Positions 35,112 to 44,368 of a DNA stretch of 64,000 nucleotides are shown piece by piece (position 1 is the stretch's first letter; the number at the start of each line of letters is the position of its first letter). The DNA comes from Nitrospira sp. (GTDB lineage: Bacteria; Nitrospirota; Nitrospiria; Nitrospirales; Nitrospiraceae). The position numbers were made by a program, and so were the translations under genes. The stretch covers positions 16,344 through 80,343 of the forward strand of contig SWDG01000025.1 in assembly GCA_005116965.1 (NCBI GenBank). The letters are read 5' to 3'. The notes below the pieces were generated by a model. The model worked only from the letters and a program-made list of their open reading frames with translations, did no database searches and had not been told where the DNA came from.

Positions 35112-37154
35112 CTATGGCCCAATCAGCATTGGCTTGGGGCCTGCGACTGATGAATCAGCAGGAAGGTGTGGGGGCTTCTGTATCGGATCAGGTTTTGGGT
35201 TATGGCCTCTCGCCATCGGATGGATTCGCACCATGCCTCCCCGCCCAGTCGCGGGTAAACACAGCGCATCTTGTTTGTTCCCGAATTGTTCACGCGCCAC
35301 CAGAGCCGCCTGTCCACGGGCATAGGTGCAGAGTTCACCGGCGATGACCGTTCCATCTCGATCCACATCAGCCAGACCTTGCAACCCCCTTAACAGATGG
35401 TAGGTAAACAACCCATGCTTGCCTTCGTCATACGGATCGGCTTCTTGCAAGCTTCGATTACCCACCATCCACATCTCCACATCTTTCCGAGCCTCGCGGA
35501 CAGGGGATTCCCAGGCAGGCGAAGGAATGTCGGCAAGACCAGCGCCAGGAGATGGGTCCATCGAGACATCAAACATCAGAATCGCCCGCCGGATGGGCAA
35601 TCGATAGAGCGCTTCCTGAAGGCGGGCAAGTGGATACAGCTGCTGCTTCGCCTCTGAGAGTGTCCCATCATAGGGCACAAGCGAGATCGCACCGGTCCCG
35701 CCATCAACGAGTCCTCGCCCGGCAAAAAATATATACACAACGGTCTCTTTGTCCGCCCGCTTTCGAAGCCATTGCTCAAACGTGTCTTCCAGGTCCCGTT
35801 CAAGGGCCTGTCGGTCGAGCAATATACGGATACGCTCGCCTGGAACACCGCCGATAATACGCAGATATTCAGCCATGACTTCCGCGTCGTGGCGCGCATA
35901 CTTGACCGCCGGCATCTGTTCGTCTCGAAACGTCCCGATGCCGATCGAAATGATGATGGCCTTCGGCTGATGAAACGCCGCCAGAGAATTCGGCAGGTTG
36001 TCGACATTCGGAACCAGAGCCGAATTGATGCCTCTGGGTTTGACCCCAAAACGAAAGACCTTGGGTGGCGGAACGGACGTCACCGGACTAGTCGTCCGCA
36101 AGTTCAGCGTTAATTCTCCCTGGAGGGCCTCTTGAGAGGCAGTCACCCGCTGTGTCATCGAGGTCCGTTTAATCTCTCCCGATTGGAGCATACCGAGGTG
36201 GACTTCAGAGGGAAACAGGGCCACTAAGTCGGTTTTTCCTTCAACCATGACCATCACATCTTTCGCCTCTCCCATGCCTTCGTTTTTGACTTCAACTTGG
36301 ATCGTGAGGGATTCGTCAGGCTGGAGGAATTGGTCTCCGTTTCCATCTCGGATAATGGCACGAAAGCTCAGTTGCGCCGACTCACCTGTCGTGCTCGAAG
36401 CCACCTGCGGTGGTTTTCCCGTTGTCTCCCCCACCGTGGGGAGCGACGCGACAAGGTTCGCTGTCGATGGCTCCAAGGATGGGCCTGGACGTGTCGCCAC
36501 CGGAACCCATGTGTCTCTTCGAGCGGCGTATTCCCGGATCTGTACCGATTGCCCAATCTGTTGAGCTAATCCGTTGGTTGCCGAGTCAATGGCGTCTTGA
36601 ACTATCGCCGCCACCCCCTCTACCTGACAGAGCTGTTGGCCAACCGTTACCGTACCATGGCCGGTACCTTCGAACTTCTTATTGAAGAGTAACGTTCCGT
36701 CACGCGCCAAAAACACCATTTCAATTCCCACCATGGCCTTTGCTGGAAAGGTGCCAGGCGTTTGCGTTGGAACGGCAAGCTCGATCCGCCTCACTCCCAC
36801 TCCAACTTCAACCACCCCGTCTGAGGCGATGGGTTCATCCGCGTGACTCTGGGCCGCGACACCGGTAAAGACTCCCATCAACTTCTTTGGAATGGAGGTG
36901 ACAAGCGCGTCCGTCAGGGGTAATGATCTCGTCTCGCCACAACCATCGTGGTAGGGCACCTCAGCCGTGGTCACACTGGGCGAGAACCAGATCACCGGCG
37001 TCAGTGGAATCGGTTGAGTACTGACCGGTTCCTTCCCTCGCTTGAGCAGCGAACAGCCGACACCTGAGAGGACAAGGATCAGTACCACGCAGGAGGCAAT
37101 CACGTGGAGGTATGACTGGAAATAGCCAGTCAGTATGGGTTGTAGCTTCTTCAC
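35112..37154 (-). CDS. caspase-fold (C14-like) membrane protein, catalytic pair replaced
   Basis: GTG start; an N-terminal hydrophobic segment (about 17-34) ends LSGVGC, a possible lipobox, so it is an envelope protein. The N-terminal half (about 50-200) is a beta-rich domain of unknown type, followed by a CARDB/Ig-like segment (about 260-370). The caspase-fold domain occupies about 398-640. The His of the usual SGHG is Arg480 (FFAGRG), and the Cys of the usual DAC is Ser531 (MFDVSM). Both catalytic residues are therefore replaced and proteolysis is unlikely; a binding or scaffold role is inferred. At 680 aa it is an intact gene, not a decayed one. Confidence 0.82.
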   Translation of the reverse strand: MKKLQPILTGYFQSYLHVIASCVVLILVLSGVGCSLLKRGKEPVSTQPIPLTPVIWFSPSVTTAEVPYHDGCGETRSLPLTDALVTSIPKKLMGVFTGVAAQSHADEPIASDGVVEVGVGVRRIELAVPTQTPGTFPAKAMVGIEMVFLARDGTLLFNKKFEGTGHGTVTVGQQLCQVEGVAAIVQDAIDSATNGLAQQIGQSVQIREYAARRDTWVPVATRPGPSLEPSTANLVASLPTVGETTGKPPQVASSTTGESAQLSFRAIIRDGNGDQFLQPDESLTIQVEVKNEGMGEAKDVMVMVEGKTDLVALFPSEVHLGMLQSGEIKRTSMTQRVTASQEALQGELTLNLRTTSPVTSVPPPKVFRFGVKPRGINSALVPNVDNLPNSLAAFHQPKAIIISIGIGTFRDEQMPAVKYARHDAEVMAEYLRIIGGVPGERIRILLDRQALERDLEDTFEQWLRKRADKETVVYIFFAGRGLVDGGTGAISLVPYDGTLSEAKQQLYPLARLQEALYRLPIRRAILMFDVSMDPSPGAGLADIPSPAWESPVREARKDVEMWMVGNRSLQEADPYDEGKHGLFTYHLLRGLQGLADVDRDGTVIAGELCTYARGQAALVAREQFGNKQDALCLPATGRGGMVRIHPMARGHNPKPDPIQKPPHLPADSSVAGPKPMLIGP

Positions 37155-37239
37155 GTTGTGGTTATACCGAATTCACACTGGCGTCACAACCGGGGGGAGC
37201 CGCATTGACAGCCCATTTCCCCTGGGCTAAGGTCGCGGC

Positions 37240-38130
37240 ATGTCTGGTCCGCCCGCGTCATCATCCGCTTCCTCTAGAATTTCTTGGTCTGCGCTTGCCC
37301 GATTAATCCGGCTGCCAAACCAGACTGGTACCTATCTCTTACTCCTGCCTACGCTATGGAGCCTCGTGCTGGCCACCCGAGGGATTCCTCCCCCTCACCT
37401 CTTAGTTATTTTCATCGGCGGATCGTTCCTCATGAGAAGCGCTGGCGTCATAATGAACGATTTAGCGGATGAAACATTTGACAAGCAAGTCGCACGGACC
37501 AAGACGCGTCCATTGGCTTCTGGCGAATTGTCACGCCGCCATGCGCTGATCCTACTCAGCCTGCTGCTTGTCGTGGCGGCAAGCCTTCTGTTCTTCCTTC
37601 TGCCGATCGTAACCTGGCTCGCCCCGGTCGCGGTCTTTCTTGCCGCCCTCTACCCATACTCCAAACGATGGATCCACATCCCACAAGCCATGCTTGGCAT
37701 TGCGTTCGGCTGGGGAACGATCATGGCCTGGGCTGCAGTGCGAGGACAATTGGAGAGCTCAGCGTGGTGTCTCTTTGGAGCAACCGCCGCCTGGGCCATA
37801 GCCTATGACACGATCTACGCGATCCAAGACCAGGAGGATGATCGACGCGTTGGGGTCAAGTCCGCCGCCCTGTACTTTGGGGCTTTGGTTCACCAAGGCG
37901 TGGGATTGGCGTTCAGTATCATGCTGGCGTGCTTGATCGCCGCAGGGTGGTTTGCTCAGCTCAGGTGGCCATATTATGCAGCGCTATTGGGCGTGTCGGT
38001 ATTTTTCATACTACAGGTCATGCGCCTGCGGAGGCCGATGACACCGACTCACGCGTTCGCCATGTTTCGCGCACACGTTTGGGCAGGCGCTGCCATCCTT
38101 CTCGGATTACTCGTCGGGTTAGTGGGTTAG
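37240..38130 (+). CDS. UbiA-family polyprenyltransferase
   Basis: Attaches a polyprenyl chain to an aromatic quinone precursor in the membrane. Both Asp-rich motifs that bind Mg-diphosphate are present: NDLADETFD near residue 75 and DTIYAIQDQEDD near residue 190. Eight to nine hydrophobic helices follow the UbiA pattern, and the opening LIRLPNQTGTYLLLLPTLWSL is characteristic. In a menaquinone organism the role would be MqnP/MenA-like rather than true UbiA. It ends four bases into the convergent cytochrome gene. Confidence 0.88.
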   Translation: MSGPPASSSASSRISWSALARLIRLPNQTGTYLLLLPTLWSLVLATRGIPPPHLLVIFIGGSFLMRSAGVIMNDLADETFDKQVARTKTRPLASGELSRRHALILLSLLLVVAASLLFFLLPIVTWLAPVAVFLAALYPYSKRWIHIPQAMLGIAFGWGTIMAWAAVRGQLESSAWCLFGATAAWAIAYDTIYAIQDQEDDRRVGVKSAALYFGALVHQGVGLAFSIMLACLIAAGWFAQLRWPYYAALLGVSVFFILQVMRLRRPMTPTHAFAMFRAHVWAGAAILLGLLVGLVG

Positions 38131-39152
38131 GGCTTTTCGACCGGCTTCTCGGCTACAGGTTCAGACTTTGGCGCCCGTAAAGTGGCTACATACATCGTCA
38201 CAGCTTTAGCATCCGCATCATTCAAACCCAAGGCCGGCATTCGCGTGTGCGCATCCATCGCCTGTGGATTCTTGAGCCAACGATACACCCACGTGGCATT
38301 CAAGCGAAATCCAGCTCGATCCAACGCGGGACCGATCTTACCACCTTCACCGCCGACATTGTGGCACCCGTTGCAGCCATACTTATTTTCATAGAGTTGT
38401 TTGCCACGATCGACCAATTTTGCAACGTCTGCAGGCTTAGCCGTTAGATCGGGCCTAGGAATACTGAGTCCCTTTCCCGCTCTCGTAGAGAAATTGTTGA
38501 GGGCGACCTGGGTCACATCCATCTCTTTCTTGGCTTGCCCCATCGCTGCCTGTTCAGCCGCATAGGCCGATTCATCCACATCGACATCTTTCTTCAACTG
38601 CTCGCTCTTCCGCTCCGCTTCGTCGCTGGCTTTCTTCTCGGCGGCTTCGTAGGCCTGCTTGGCCTGTTCAAACTTGGCCTGTGCAGTCTTCAGTCCCTCT
38701 TCCAAGGAGGTCTTGCGTGCCGCGACGTTAAACTCCATCTTCGCCCCATGCAACGTGCGCACATATCCAACGATTGACCAGAGTTCATCCTCAGAGAGCG
38801 TATATTTAAAGGTCGGCATTGTGGGCACGGCAAAGTCGTCGTCTCCGATCGTATCTCCACCTTCCTCACTGGTGTCCAGCATGTCCCGCGAGATGGTCGC
38901 AAAGAGTTCCTCATCCTTGAACGTGCTCATTTCTGACTTATTAGACAAATCCTTGGGCTTTGGATCGGGCATAGCCGACCAATTAAACCCTTCGTTTTGC
39001 TTCCCGCTCTCGCCGTGACAATCGCTGCAATAGTGGGTATAGAGTTCATGGCCACGCTTTTCCTGTTCGTTGGCGCAGCCACCGGTGATGAAAGCCATGC
39101 CTCCGATCACTCCCACTGCCAATCCTATGATACCCAGCCTTGGCGCCTTCAT
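38127..39152 (-). CDS. dihaem cytochrome c lipoprotein
   Basis: Two haem c sites: CSDCH near residue 40 and CNGCH near residue 255. The signal sequence ends GGC as a lipobox, so it is anchored at the periplasmic face. Between the two cytochrome domains is a Lys/Glu/Ala-rich coiled coil (about 150-215). ATG 39152 was chosen two bases after the upstream stop; a GTG at 39158 would overlap that stop. It is the last gene of the respiratory cluster and probably passes electrons to or from it. Confidence 0.88.
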   Translation of the reverse strand: MKAPRLGIIGLAVGVIGGMAFITGGCANEQEKRGHELYTHYCSDCHGESGKQNEGFNWSAMPDPKPKDLSNKSEMSTFKDEELFATISRDMLDTSEEGGDTIGDDDFAVPTMPTFKYTLSEDELWSIVGYVRTLHGAKMEFNVAARKTSLEEGLKTAQAKFEQAKQAYEAAEKKASDEAERKSEQLKKDVDVDESAYAAEQAAMGQAKKEMDVTQVALNNFSTRAGKGLSIPRPDLTAKPADVAKLVDRGKQLYENKYGCNGCHNVGGEGGKIGPALDRAGFRLNATWVYRWLKNPQAMDAHTRMPALGLNDADAKAVTMYVATLRAPKSEPVAEKPVEKP

Positions 39153-39154
39153 GC

Positions 39155-39982
39155 TCACTGCCCTTTCTTGAGTTTTCGGATCAGGACAAACTGAAATCCC
39201 AAGCCCAATGCAGCAGCGATCGCCGCGTACATATAGCCGGAATAATCAGGCGGGGCATCGGCTCGGAAATACCACCAAGACGAGACCGCTTTTTGAGACC
39301 CCTTTTCAACCAACTCGCCGACGGCATCTTTTCGTCCGTCCCATACTGCAAAGGAGATACTCATGAATTGTCCAGCCGTAATTTGCACATCCTCATCAGC
39401 ATGCCCGGTCAACAATTTCCTTGAAAATACGACTTTCCATGTCCCGTTTGAATAGACGCCCTTGGCTGTCACATCCTGATGTTCTTGTGGCTTTAATGTC
39501 CCAAAACCTTTCGCACTCATGTCGATGGCCTTGCCGGTCTTATTTTTCCAGAACCAAATATTGACCGGCCCGCCTTCTACCTGGAGCATTGGCTGGCCAT
39601 GGGCGAAATGTGCCTTCTTATCACCCACCATAAACTCCAGTGCTGCTGCGTCATCGGGATCCTGAGTAGGATCGGCATATTCCACCAGCACCGCCACTTG
39701 TGTACCGTCATGCAAGGCACGCACGCTTACATCCTTCACAGTCACTTCCTGAATACGATTCTGCCAATGGACTTGCGGTGACATTGGAAACGTCGCAGGC
39801 GGCGCACTGCTCCAGACTGCCGCGCTTGGATCATCTACGGGTACGGCCCCAGTCAGAAGCGTCGCTCGAACCGAGACACTCTCTTGTGCATAGCCAAGCG
39901 ATGCTCCACCAATAATCATGGCTGCGATTGCTGCCGTTCCATCCCGCAAAACCCGTTTCATGATGCGATTCGCCGGTTTCAT
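39155..39982 (-). CDS. membrane-anchored haem b protein (ethylbenzene dehydrogenase gamma-type)
   Basis: Signal peptide (RDGTAAIAAMIIGGASLGYA), then an EB_dh beta-sandwich as found in the gamma subunits of DMSO-reductase-type enzymes. Recognisable blocks are VSVRALHDGTQVAVLVEYADPTQD, VNIWFWKN, WKVVFSRKLLTG and SISFAVWDGRKDAVGE. A C-terminal transmembrane helix (GYMYAAIAAALGLGFQFVLI) anchors it. It binds one haem b in relatives. No catalytic molybdenum subunit is encoded nearby. It sits between cytochrome c genes in the same operon. Confidence 0.85.
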   Translation of the reverse strand: MKPANRIMKRVLRDGTAAIAAMIIGGASLGYAQESVSVRATLLTGAVPVDDPSAAVWSSAPPATFPMSPQVHWQNRIQEVTVKDVSVRALHDGTQVAVLVEYADPTQDPDDAAALEFMVGDKKAHFAHGQPMLQVEGGPVNIWFWKNKTGKAIDMSAKGFGTLKPQEHQDVTAKGVYSNGTWKVVFSRKLLTGHADEDVQITAGQFMSISFAVWDGRKDAVGELVEKGSQKAVSSWWYFRADAPPDYSGYMYAAIAAALGLGFQFVLIRKLKKGQ

Positions 39983-40034
39983 GCTGTCCTCGTGCTCCCT
40001 CCACAACTAGATCGATCCACGCTGTTCTTTCCTG

Positions 40035-40751
40035 CTACTCCCAGGTTCGTGGGGATTGATGCGCACCGTCGTACTCACCTAAGATAATCTTCCAAATCCA
40101 TTCATCGGGCAACTCGACTTCCCAACGAGGCATAGCGGACTTCCATGGTGCACCTTCAATCGGAAGACCGACGCCGCCCTTTTTGATGCGCCAGAATAGA
40201 TAGCTTTCTTGCAACATGGCAATCGTCGTGGGGTCGGCAAAATTGGCAGGGGCCGGAATGAATCCACGAGCCGCCGGCCCCTTCCCGTCAAAGTTTCCAC
40301 CATGACAGGGTGAGCAATAGGCGGCATAAAAGCCCTTCCCCTGCATAATATTGTCAGGAGTCTTAGGAACGGGATTTGACAGGCCTGTATATTCGCCTGG
40401 CGGTGCTGGATGAATCGTTCGGCTTTCCGTTGGAGGGAGGTCGCTCACTGCCGTACTTCCGTATGTTTGCCAGCCCACCAGCAACGGAAACAGAATGAAC
40501 ACCCCATAGCGAAGTGCTTGCAGACCGCCGATGTTCTCTCCGGTCAGAAATCGTTGAATCGGATTCCAGAAGGCATCCTTCGATTCACCGCTCACTGTTT
40601 CAAACATGAAAATGCCGCCTGCAGTCAGCAAGAGATACAGAAATATGAGGCTGGAGGGAAGGGGGGCAGAGCCAGGTATGTTAGGCAACCCAAACTTCAG
40701 AAAGGCATACATGGCGACCATGAGAATGATTGGCTTCCCTAACGCTCCCAT
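40035..40751 (-). CDS. membrane-bound monohaem cytochrome c (3 helices)
   Basis: Three N-terminal transmembrane helices (about 7-23, 32-52, 78-95) precede a periplasmic cytochrome c domain with CSPCH near residue 149 and an axial Met candidate in SAMPRWEVELP. At 238 aa it resembles the membrane cytochromes of alternative complex III or cbb3-type chains in layout only. An ATG behind GGAGGAAGG follows the neighbouring cytochrome by 15 bases, so the pair is surely co-transcribed. Confidence 0.88.
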   Translation of the reverse strand: MGALGKPIILMVAMYAFLKFGLPNIPGSAPLPSSLIFLYLLLTAGGIFMFETVSGESKDAFWNPIQRFLTGENIGGLQALRYGVFILFPLLVGWQTYGSTAVSDLPPTESRTIHPAPPGEYTGLSNPVPKTPDNIMQGKGFYAAYCSPCHGGNFDGKGPAARGFIPAPANFADPTTIAMLQESYLFWRIKKGGVGLPIEGAPWKSAMPRWEVELPDEWIWKIILGEYDGAHQSPRTWE

Positions 40752-40766
40752 AACAATCCTTCCTCC

Positions 40767-41390
40767 CTAATTCGTGTGTGCGTCGGCAACAAGCGCAGCT
40801 TGCGCGGCCTTCACCGGCGCAGACGGGGCCTTCCCAGGGATATCGAGCTCCGACGTGCTGACAGAGATCGGCTCCCCGCTCATTTGCTGCAGAAACGCGA
40901 TAATGGCCAATATTTCATTCTTCGAAAGTCCGATCGGATCCTTATTGATAGCTGGCATCGTGGCTGGATAGTCCTTCGGCACGCCACCATGGCGGTAATC
41001 CTTATACACGAACGCCTGGGGATCCGTTAGGCTTTCAAAGAGGAAATCCTTGCTCAACTTAGCGCCGATTCCCTTCAAATCCGGACAACGGGCGGATTCA
41101 CTTGGCCCGATGGAATGACACAGTGCACATTGGCCTTTGCTGAAGAAGACCGTCTGGCCGATGGCAGCAATATCAGTCGGTGTCTTGATATTGGCAATAT
41201 CGATCTTTTCCTCGGCAGGAGGCAGAGAGGCCAGCTGGGGTACGGCAAGCGACATCAGTGCAAACAACCCCAGCACGATGGCAACGAATCCCGTCACCCT
41301 CACAAACACGGCCTTGATGAACAAGAGGATCAGAATGCCGATCCCAATGATGGACAGTGCGATTAATTGTAGTTGTGCGACTTCACTCAT
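40767..41390 (-). CDS. membrane-bound monohaem cytochrome c (2 helices)
   Basis: Two transmembrane helices at the N-terminus (about 7-25 and 33-51) are followed by a cytochrome c domain with CALCH near residue 91 and an axial Met candidate in YPATMPAINKD. GAGGG lies just before the ATG. At 207 aa, it forms a pair with the next cytochrome gene and follows bd-like subunit B by about 80 bases of repeat-like sequence. Confidence 0.88.
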   Translation of the reverse strand: MSEVAQLQLIALSIIGIGILILLFIKAVFVRVTGFVAIVLGLFALMSLAVPQLASLPPAEEKIDIANIKTPTDIAAIGQTVFFSKGQCALCHSIGPSESARCPDLKGIGAKLSKDFLFESLTDPQAFVYKDYRHGGVPKDYPATMPAINKDPIGLSKNEILAIIAFLQQMSGEPISVSTSELDIPGKAPSAPVKAAQAALVADAHTN

Positions 41391-41469
41391 GGGCCCTCGA
41401 ATGTTAAGTGCTGAGTTCTTAGTTTTTCGTTCTGGACTTAAAACTCACAATCAAAAATCAAAATTATCT

Positions 41470-43302
41470 CTATCTCTGTGACCGCTCTTCTGGAGCCCCT
41501 CCGGCCATCGCAGGAATGCCGTGCGGCAGCTCTCCCTTCCCCTGTCCTGGAGCCGTTTTGTACTTATCGCCCATAGTCGCGACCCAAAAGATAAACGCCA
41601 CGATAAGGCAGAAGGAAAACGTACAGAAGGCCATAATAAACGACGCGCTGCCCAACGCCGGCGAATAGGCATAGGGCGAGGTATCGCGCATGACTCCGTA
41701 CACATGCCAGTGGACACGGGACGAGGACCGCGCATAGCCCATCAAGGTCATGAGGAGAATGACCATGATGGCATTGAGAACCAAGGAATACCCAGCGCGT
41801 GGCGGCATGCCCCCCCACACCATCTCTGTCGTTGTTTTTGCGCTCTTGAGCAACAGCGCCGTCAACGGCGTGATCGTCAGAATCACAAAGATGACGATCA
41901 GCACTTGAGACGTAGAGAAATAATTGATGCGGACAATCGCCGGCACGAAATACCCCCAGACGCCGAGGACGATGACCGCAAGGCTGGCCAACACCAACAC
42001 GGCACCCATGACCGCTTTCGCTAGCTTCGCCCACCCGGCTGTATCCTGTTTCCCTGCCCGCCAATACATCACGAAGCTCATGAAGGTAATAAGAATCATG
42101 AGGTTCGACACCGTCATTTTTGCCGACATGACTCCCAAGACTCCAAGTAATGGGTGGTGGGCTCCTCCCATTTTCTGGGCCTCTTCAATGCTGGCCACAA
42201 GGGAGTGCGGGGTCATCCACACGGCAAGACACAGCAACAGACTGACTAACATCATCAACATGGCTCGGCGATATTTACCCTCTGACCCGGGAATTCGATA
42301 GGTAATCCCCAGCCAAAAATAATAGTTCGAGCCGAGGAACAGGACACCGATCAACATGGCCTGGAGAATGAAGAGCCAGGACAGAAATCCTCCCATCAGG
42401 GTAATGCCCATCTGCTGGTTGTACTGGTAGATTTCCCGCATGAGCCAATAGCCGGCAAACGGGAGGGCCAGCAGACCGAACACACCGATAAAGTTGCCGA
42501 CATACCCCATCCAATCGTAATGTTCTCGCTCTTCAGGACTCTTCACCGATAAATACCGGACACCGGCATAGGCCCCGCAGATATAACCTCCAAGGACGAC
42601 GTTCGCGATAAGGCGATGGATGTTGATCGGCCACCAGGTTGGATTCCACGTTGCCGCCCAGGCCCTCTCAAAGGCGGTCCCGTCTGCAAGCACAACCGGG
42701 CTGGACTGGAACGTAGCCCAGGCATTGGGGATAATCATAATGAATAAGGCAAAGAAGTTCAGGAGAAACCCGAGAAACACATGCAAGGTCTTCTTCCTGC
42801 CATCCTGCATGGCATCCCACCCATACCAATACAGATACAGCGTCGCCGTTTCTAATAAGAACAGGAGGCAATAGAGCAAGAAGGAGGGGAAAAAGACGTC
42901 TGTCAAATAATTCATCAGTTTGGGGTAGAACGCCACCAATAGAAACAACAGAATGCCACCAAACAACGCGGTGGTCGAATAGGCGGAAGTCAGGAGCTTG
43001 GTAAACTCCTTGGCGAGCTTGTCATAACGCTTCTCGCCTCCCCTCCAGGCAATGACTTCGCACAGCCAGGCAAACATTGGCACACCTAAAACGAACCCGG
43101 CCAATAAGAGATGCAACTGGGCAACGATCCAAACAAGATTCCGACTGCCGACGTAAGGAATATCGCGATACTCTGTAGGACCCGCAGTTGTTCCCTCGGC
43201 TGCAATCCCGACTGAAGGAAGGGCTAGCCATCCCGCCATCAACAAGAGACCTGCGAGCCATTCGCCGTGACTCCCGACGGCCCGGAGAGCTCGTTGAACC
43301 AT
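41470..43302 (-). CDS. cytochrome bd-like oxidase membrane subunit B
   Basis: A 610-residue polytopic protein with about 14 transmembrane helices, related distantly to CydA. His64 in QLHLLLAGF and His229 in NIHRLIANVVLGGY are candidate haem ligands, and the block ETATLYLYWYGWD is shared with its paralogue downstream. ATG 43302 behind AAGGGG opens a signal-like helix. No CydB is present. Nitrospira genomes are known to use such bd-like proteins as candidate terminal oxidases. The function here is inferred from that and from the bc cluster. Confidence 0.82.
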   Translation of the reverse strand: MVQRALRAVGSHGEWLAGLLLMAGWLALPSVGIAAEGTTAGPTEYRDIPYVGSRNLVWIVAQLHLLLAGFVLGVPMFAWLCEVIAWRGGEKRYDKLAKEFTKLLTSAYSTTALFGGILLFLLVAFYPKLMNYLTDVFFPSFLLYCLLFLLETATLYLYWYGWDAMQDGRKKTLHVFLGFLLNFFALFIMIIPNAWATFQSSPVVLADGTAFERAWAATWNPTWWPINIHRLIANVVLGGYICGAYAGVRYLSVKSPEEREHYDWMGYVGNFIGVFGLLALPFAGYWLMREIYQYNQQMGITLMGGFLSWLFILQAMLIGVLFLGSNYYFWLGITYRIPGSEGKYRRAMLMMLVSLLLCLAVWMTPHSLVASIEEAQKMGGAHHPLLGVLGVMSAKMTVSNLMILITFMSFVMYWRAGKQDTAGWAKLAKAVMGAVLVLASLAVIVLGVWGYFVPAIVRINYFSTSQVLIVIFVILTITPLTALLLKSAKTTTEMVWGGMPPRAGYSLVLNAIMVILLMTLMGYARSSSRVHWHVYGVMRDTSPYAYSPALGSASFIMAFCTFSFCLIVAFIFWVATMGDKYKTAPGQGKGELPHGIPAMAGGAPEERSQR

Positions 43303-43345
43303 ACTAACCCCTTGCTGTATGACCCTCACCTCATCACCTCGTAAG

Positions 43346-44350
43346 TTACGGTTTCGTCTTGGCAGAGGAGTCCTTAGCCTTTTCACTTTCGGTCTTCCCC
43401 TTGCCCTTTTCTTTTTGATCTATTGTGGCGACCTTTTGCTGCTCCATCGCCCCAATTTGTGCCGCAAGCGTCGCAATACGCTGAGTACTGCTGTTCAACG
43501 ACTCGACCGGCTTGAAGACCGGCTCGACCCGTATGTCAGGCTTTTTACAGCATTCATGCGGATGGGGAGTCGTCACAGGAAGTATCGACCAAAACATCAG
43601 CGAGAACACGACGCCCACACCAGCCAACGACGTCAACATCAGCCCTTGATCGGTCGGCACCCGCATTAAATCCCAACGGGTAATGAGCCCTTGATAATTT
43701 TCAGACACCGGACGGGCAATTTCCGCCATGCGTCGAATGCTCTGCCCAAGAATGGAAATCCCGATGACCGACAAAACGATCAAGACTGCGGACGAAATAG
43801 ATCCCCAAATCGTGAGCTCAAGACCGATTCGTTCCGCAATAGGAAGACCTGTATCGAAAAGGTGTCTCATGCTTTCCATTTCGGCCATCGAGTGCGACGC
43901 AGCGATGGAAATTTCCGTAACCCGGCTGACAATACACCAGAGGAGCGGAAAAAAGAAAGTCCCAATGAGCGCTGCCCTCCACCAAATCGCAAAGCCAAGA
44001 CCATCATAGGGTGGCTCTTTCCGAAGTCGTTCCAAGAAGAACGTTCTCCCAACCAGTCCCAGCGCCCAAATGTCGACCGGAATCGACATCCCAAAAATAA
44101 TCGGCAGACCAATCCCTTCACCAAACTGCCCCTCAAACATGGCAATGATGATGGGAACGGCGAAGACGGTCATGGGACTGGCAAATAATATCAAGAAGGC
44201 AAGACCGAACCTTCCTTCAAAATGCGCCAAACCCATCGTCATGGCAAGCACCGCAAACACCGCCTTAATCGGAATCCCAGTCCAACAGGCAGACCAAAGG
44301 ATGCTGAACCCGATCTTCGTCGGAGACATCGATTCGCGATCTTCAGCCAT
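43346..44350 (-). CDS. multi-helix membrane protein of the respiratory cluster, unknown
   Basis: About six to seven transmembrane helices, a periplasmic or cytosolic Cys-Cys pair (HECCKKPD) and a Lys/Glu-rich C-terminal coil (about 300-334). No haem motif. It lies between cytochrome b and bd-like subunit B in an uninterrupted operon, so it is probably a structural subunit or assembly factor of that complex. I recognise no family. Confidence 0.7.
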   Translation of the reverse strand: MAEDRESMSPTKIGFSILWSACWTGIPIKAVFAVLAMTMGLAHFEGRFGLAFLILFASPMTVFAVPIIIAMFEGQFGEGIGLPIIFGMSIPVDIWALGLVGRTFFLERLRKEPPYDGLGFAIWWRAALIGTFFFPLLWCIVSRVTEISIAASHSMAEMESMRHLFDTGLPIAERIGLELTIWGSISSAVLIVLSVIGISILGQSIRRMAEIARPVSENYQGLITRWDLMRVPTDQGLMLTSLAGVGVVFSLMFWSILPVTTPHPHECCKKPDIRVEPVFKPVESLNSSTQRIATLAAQIGAMEQQKVATIDQKEKGKGKTESEKAKDSSAKTKP

Positions 44351-44368
44351 GGCTAATCTATCCTAGGA

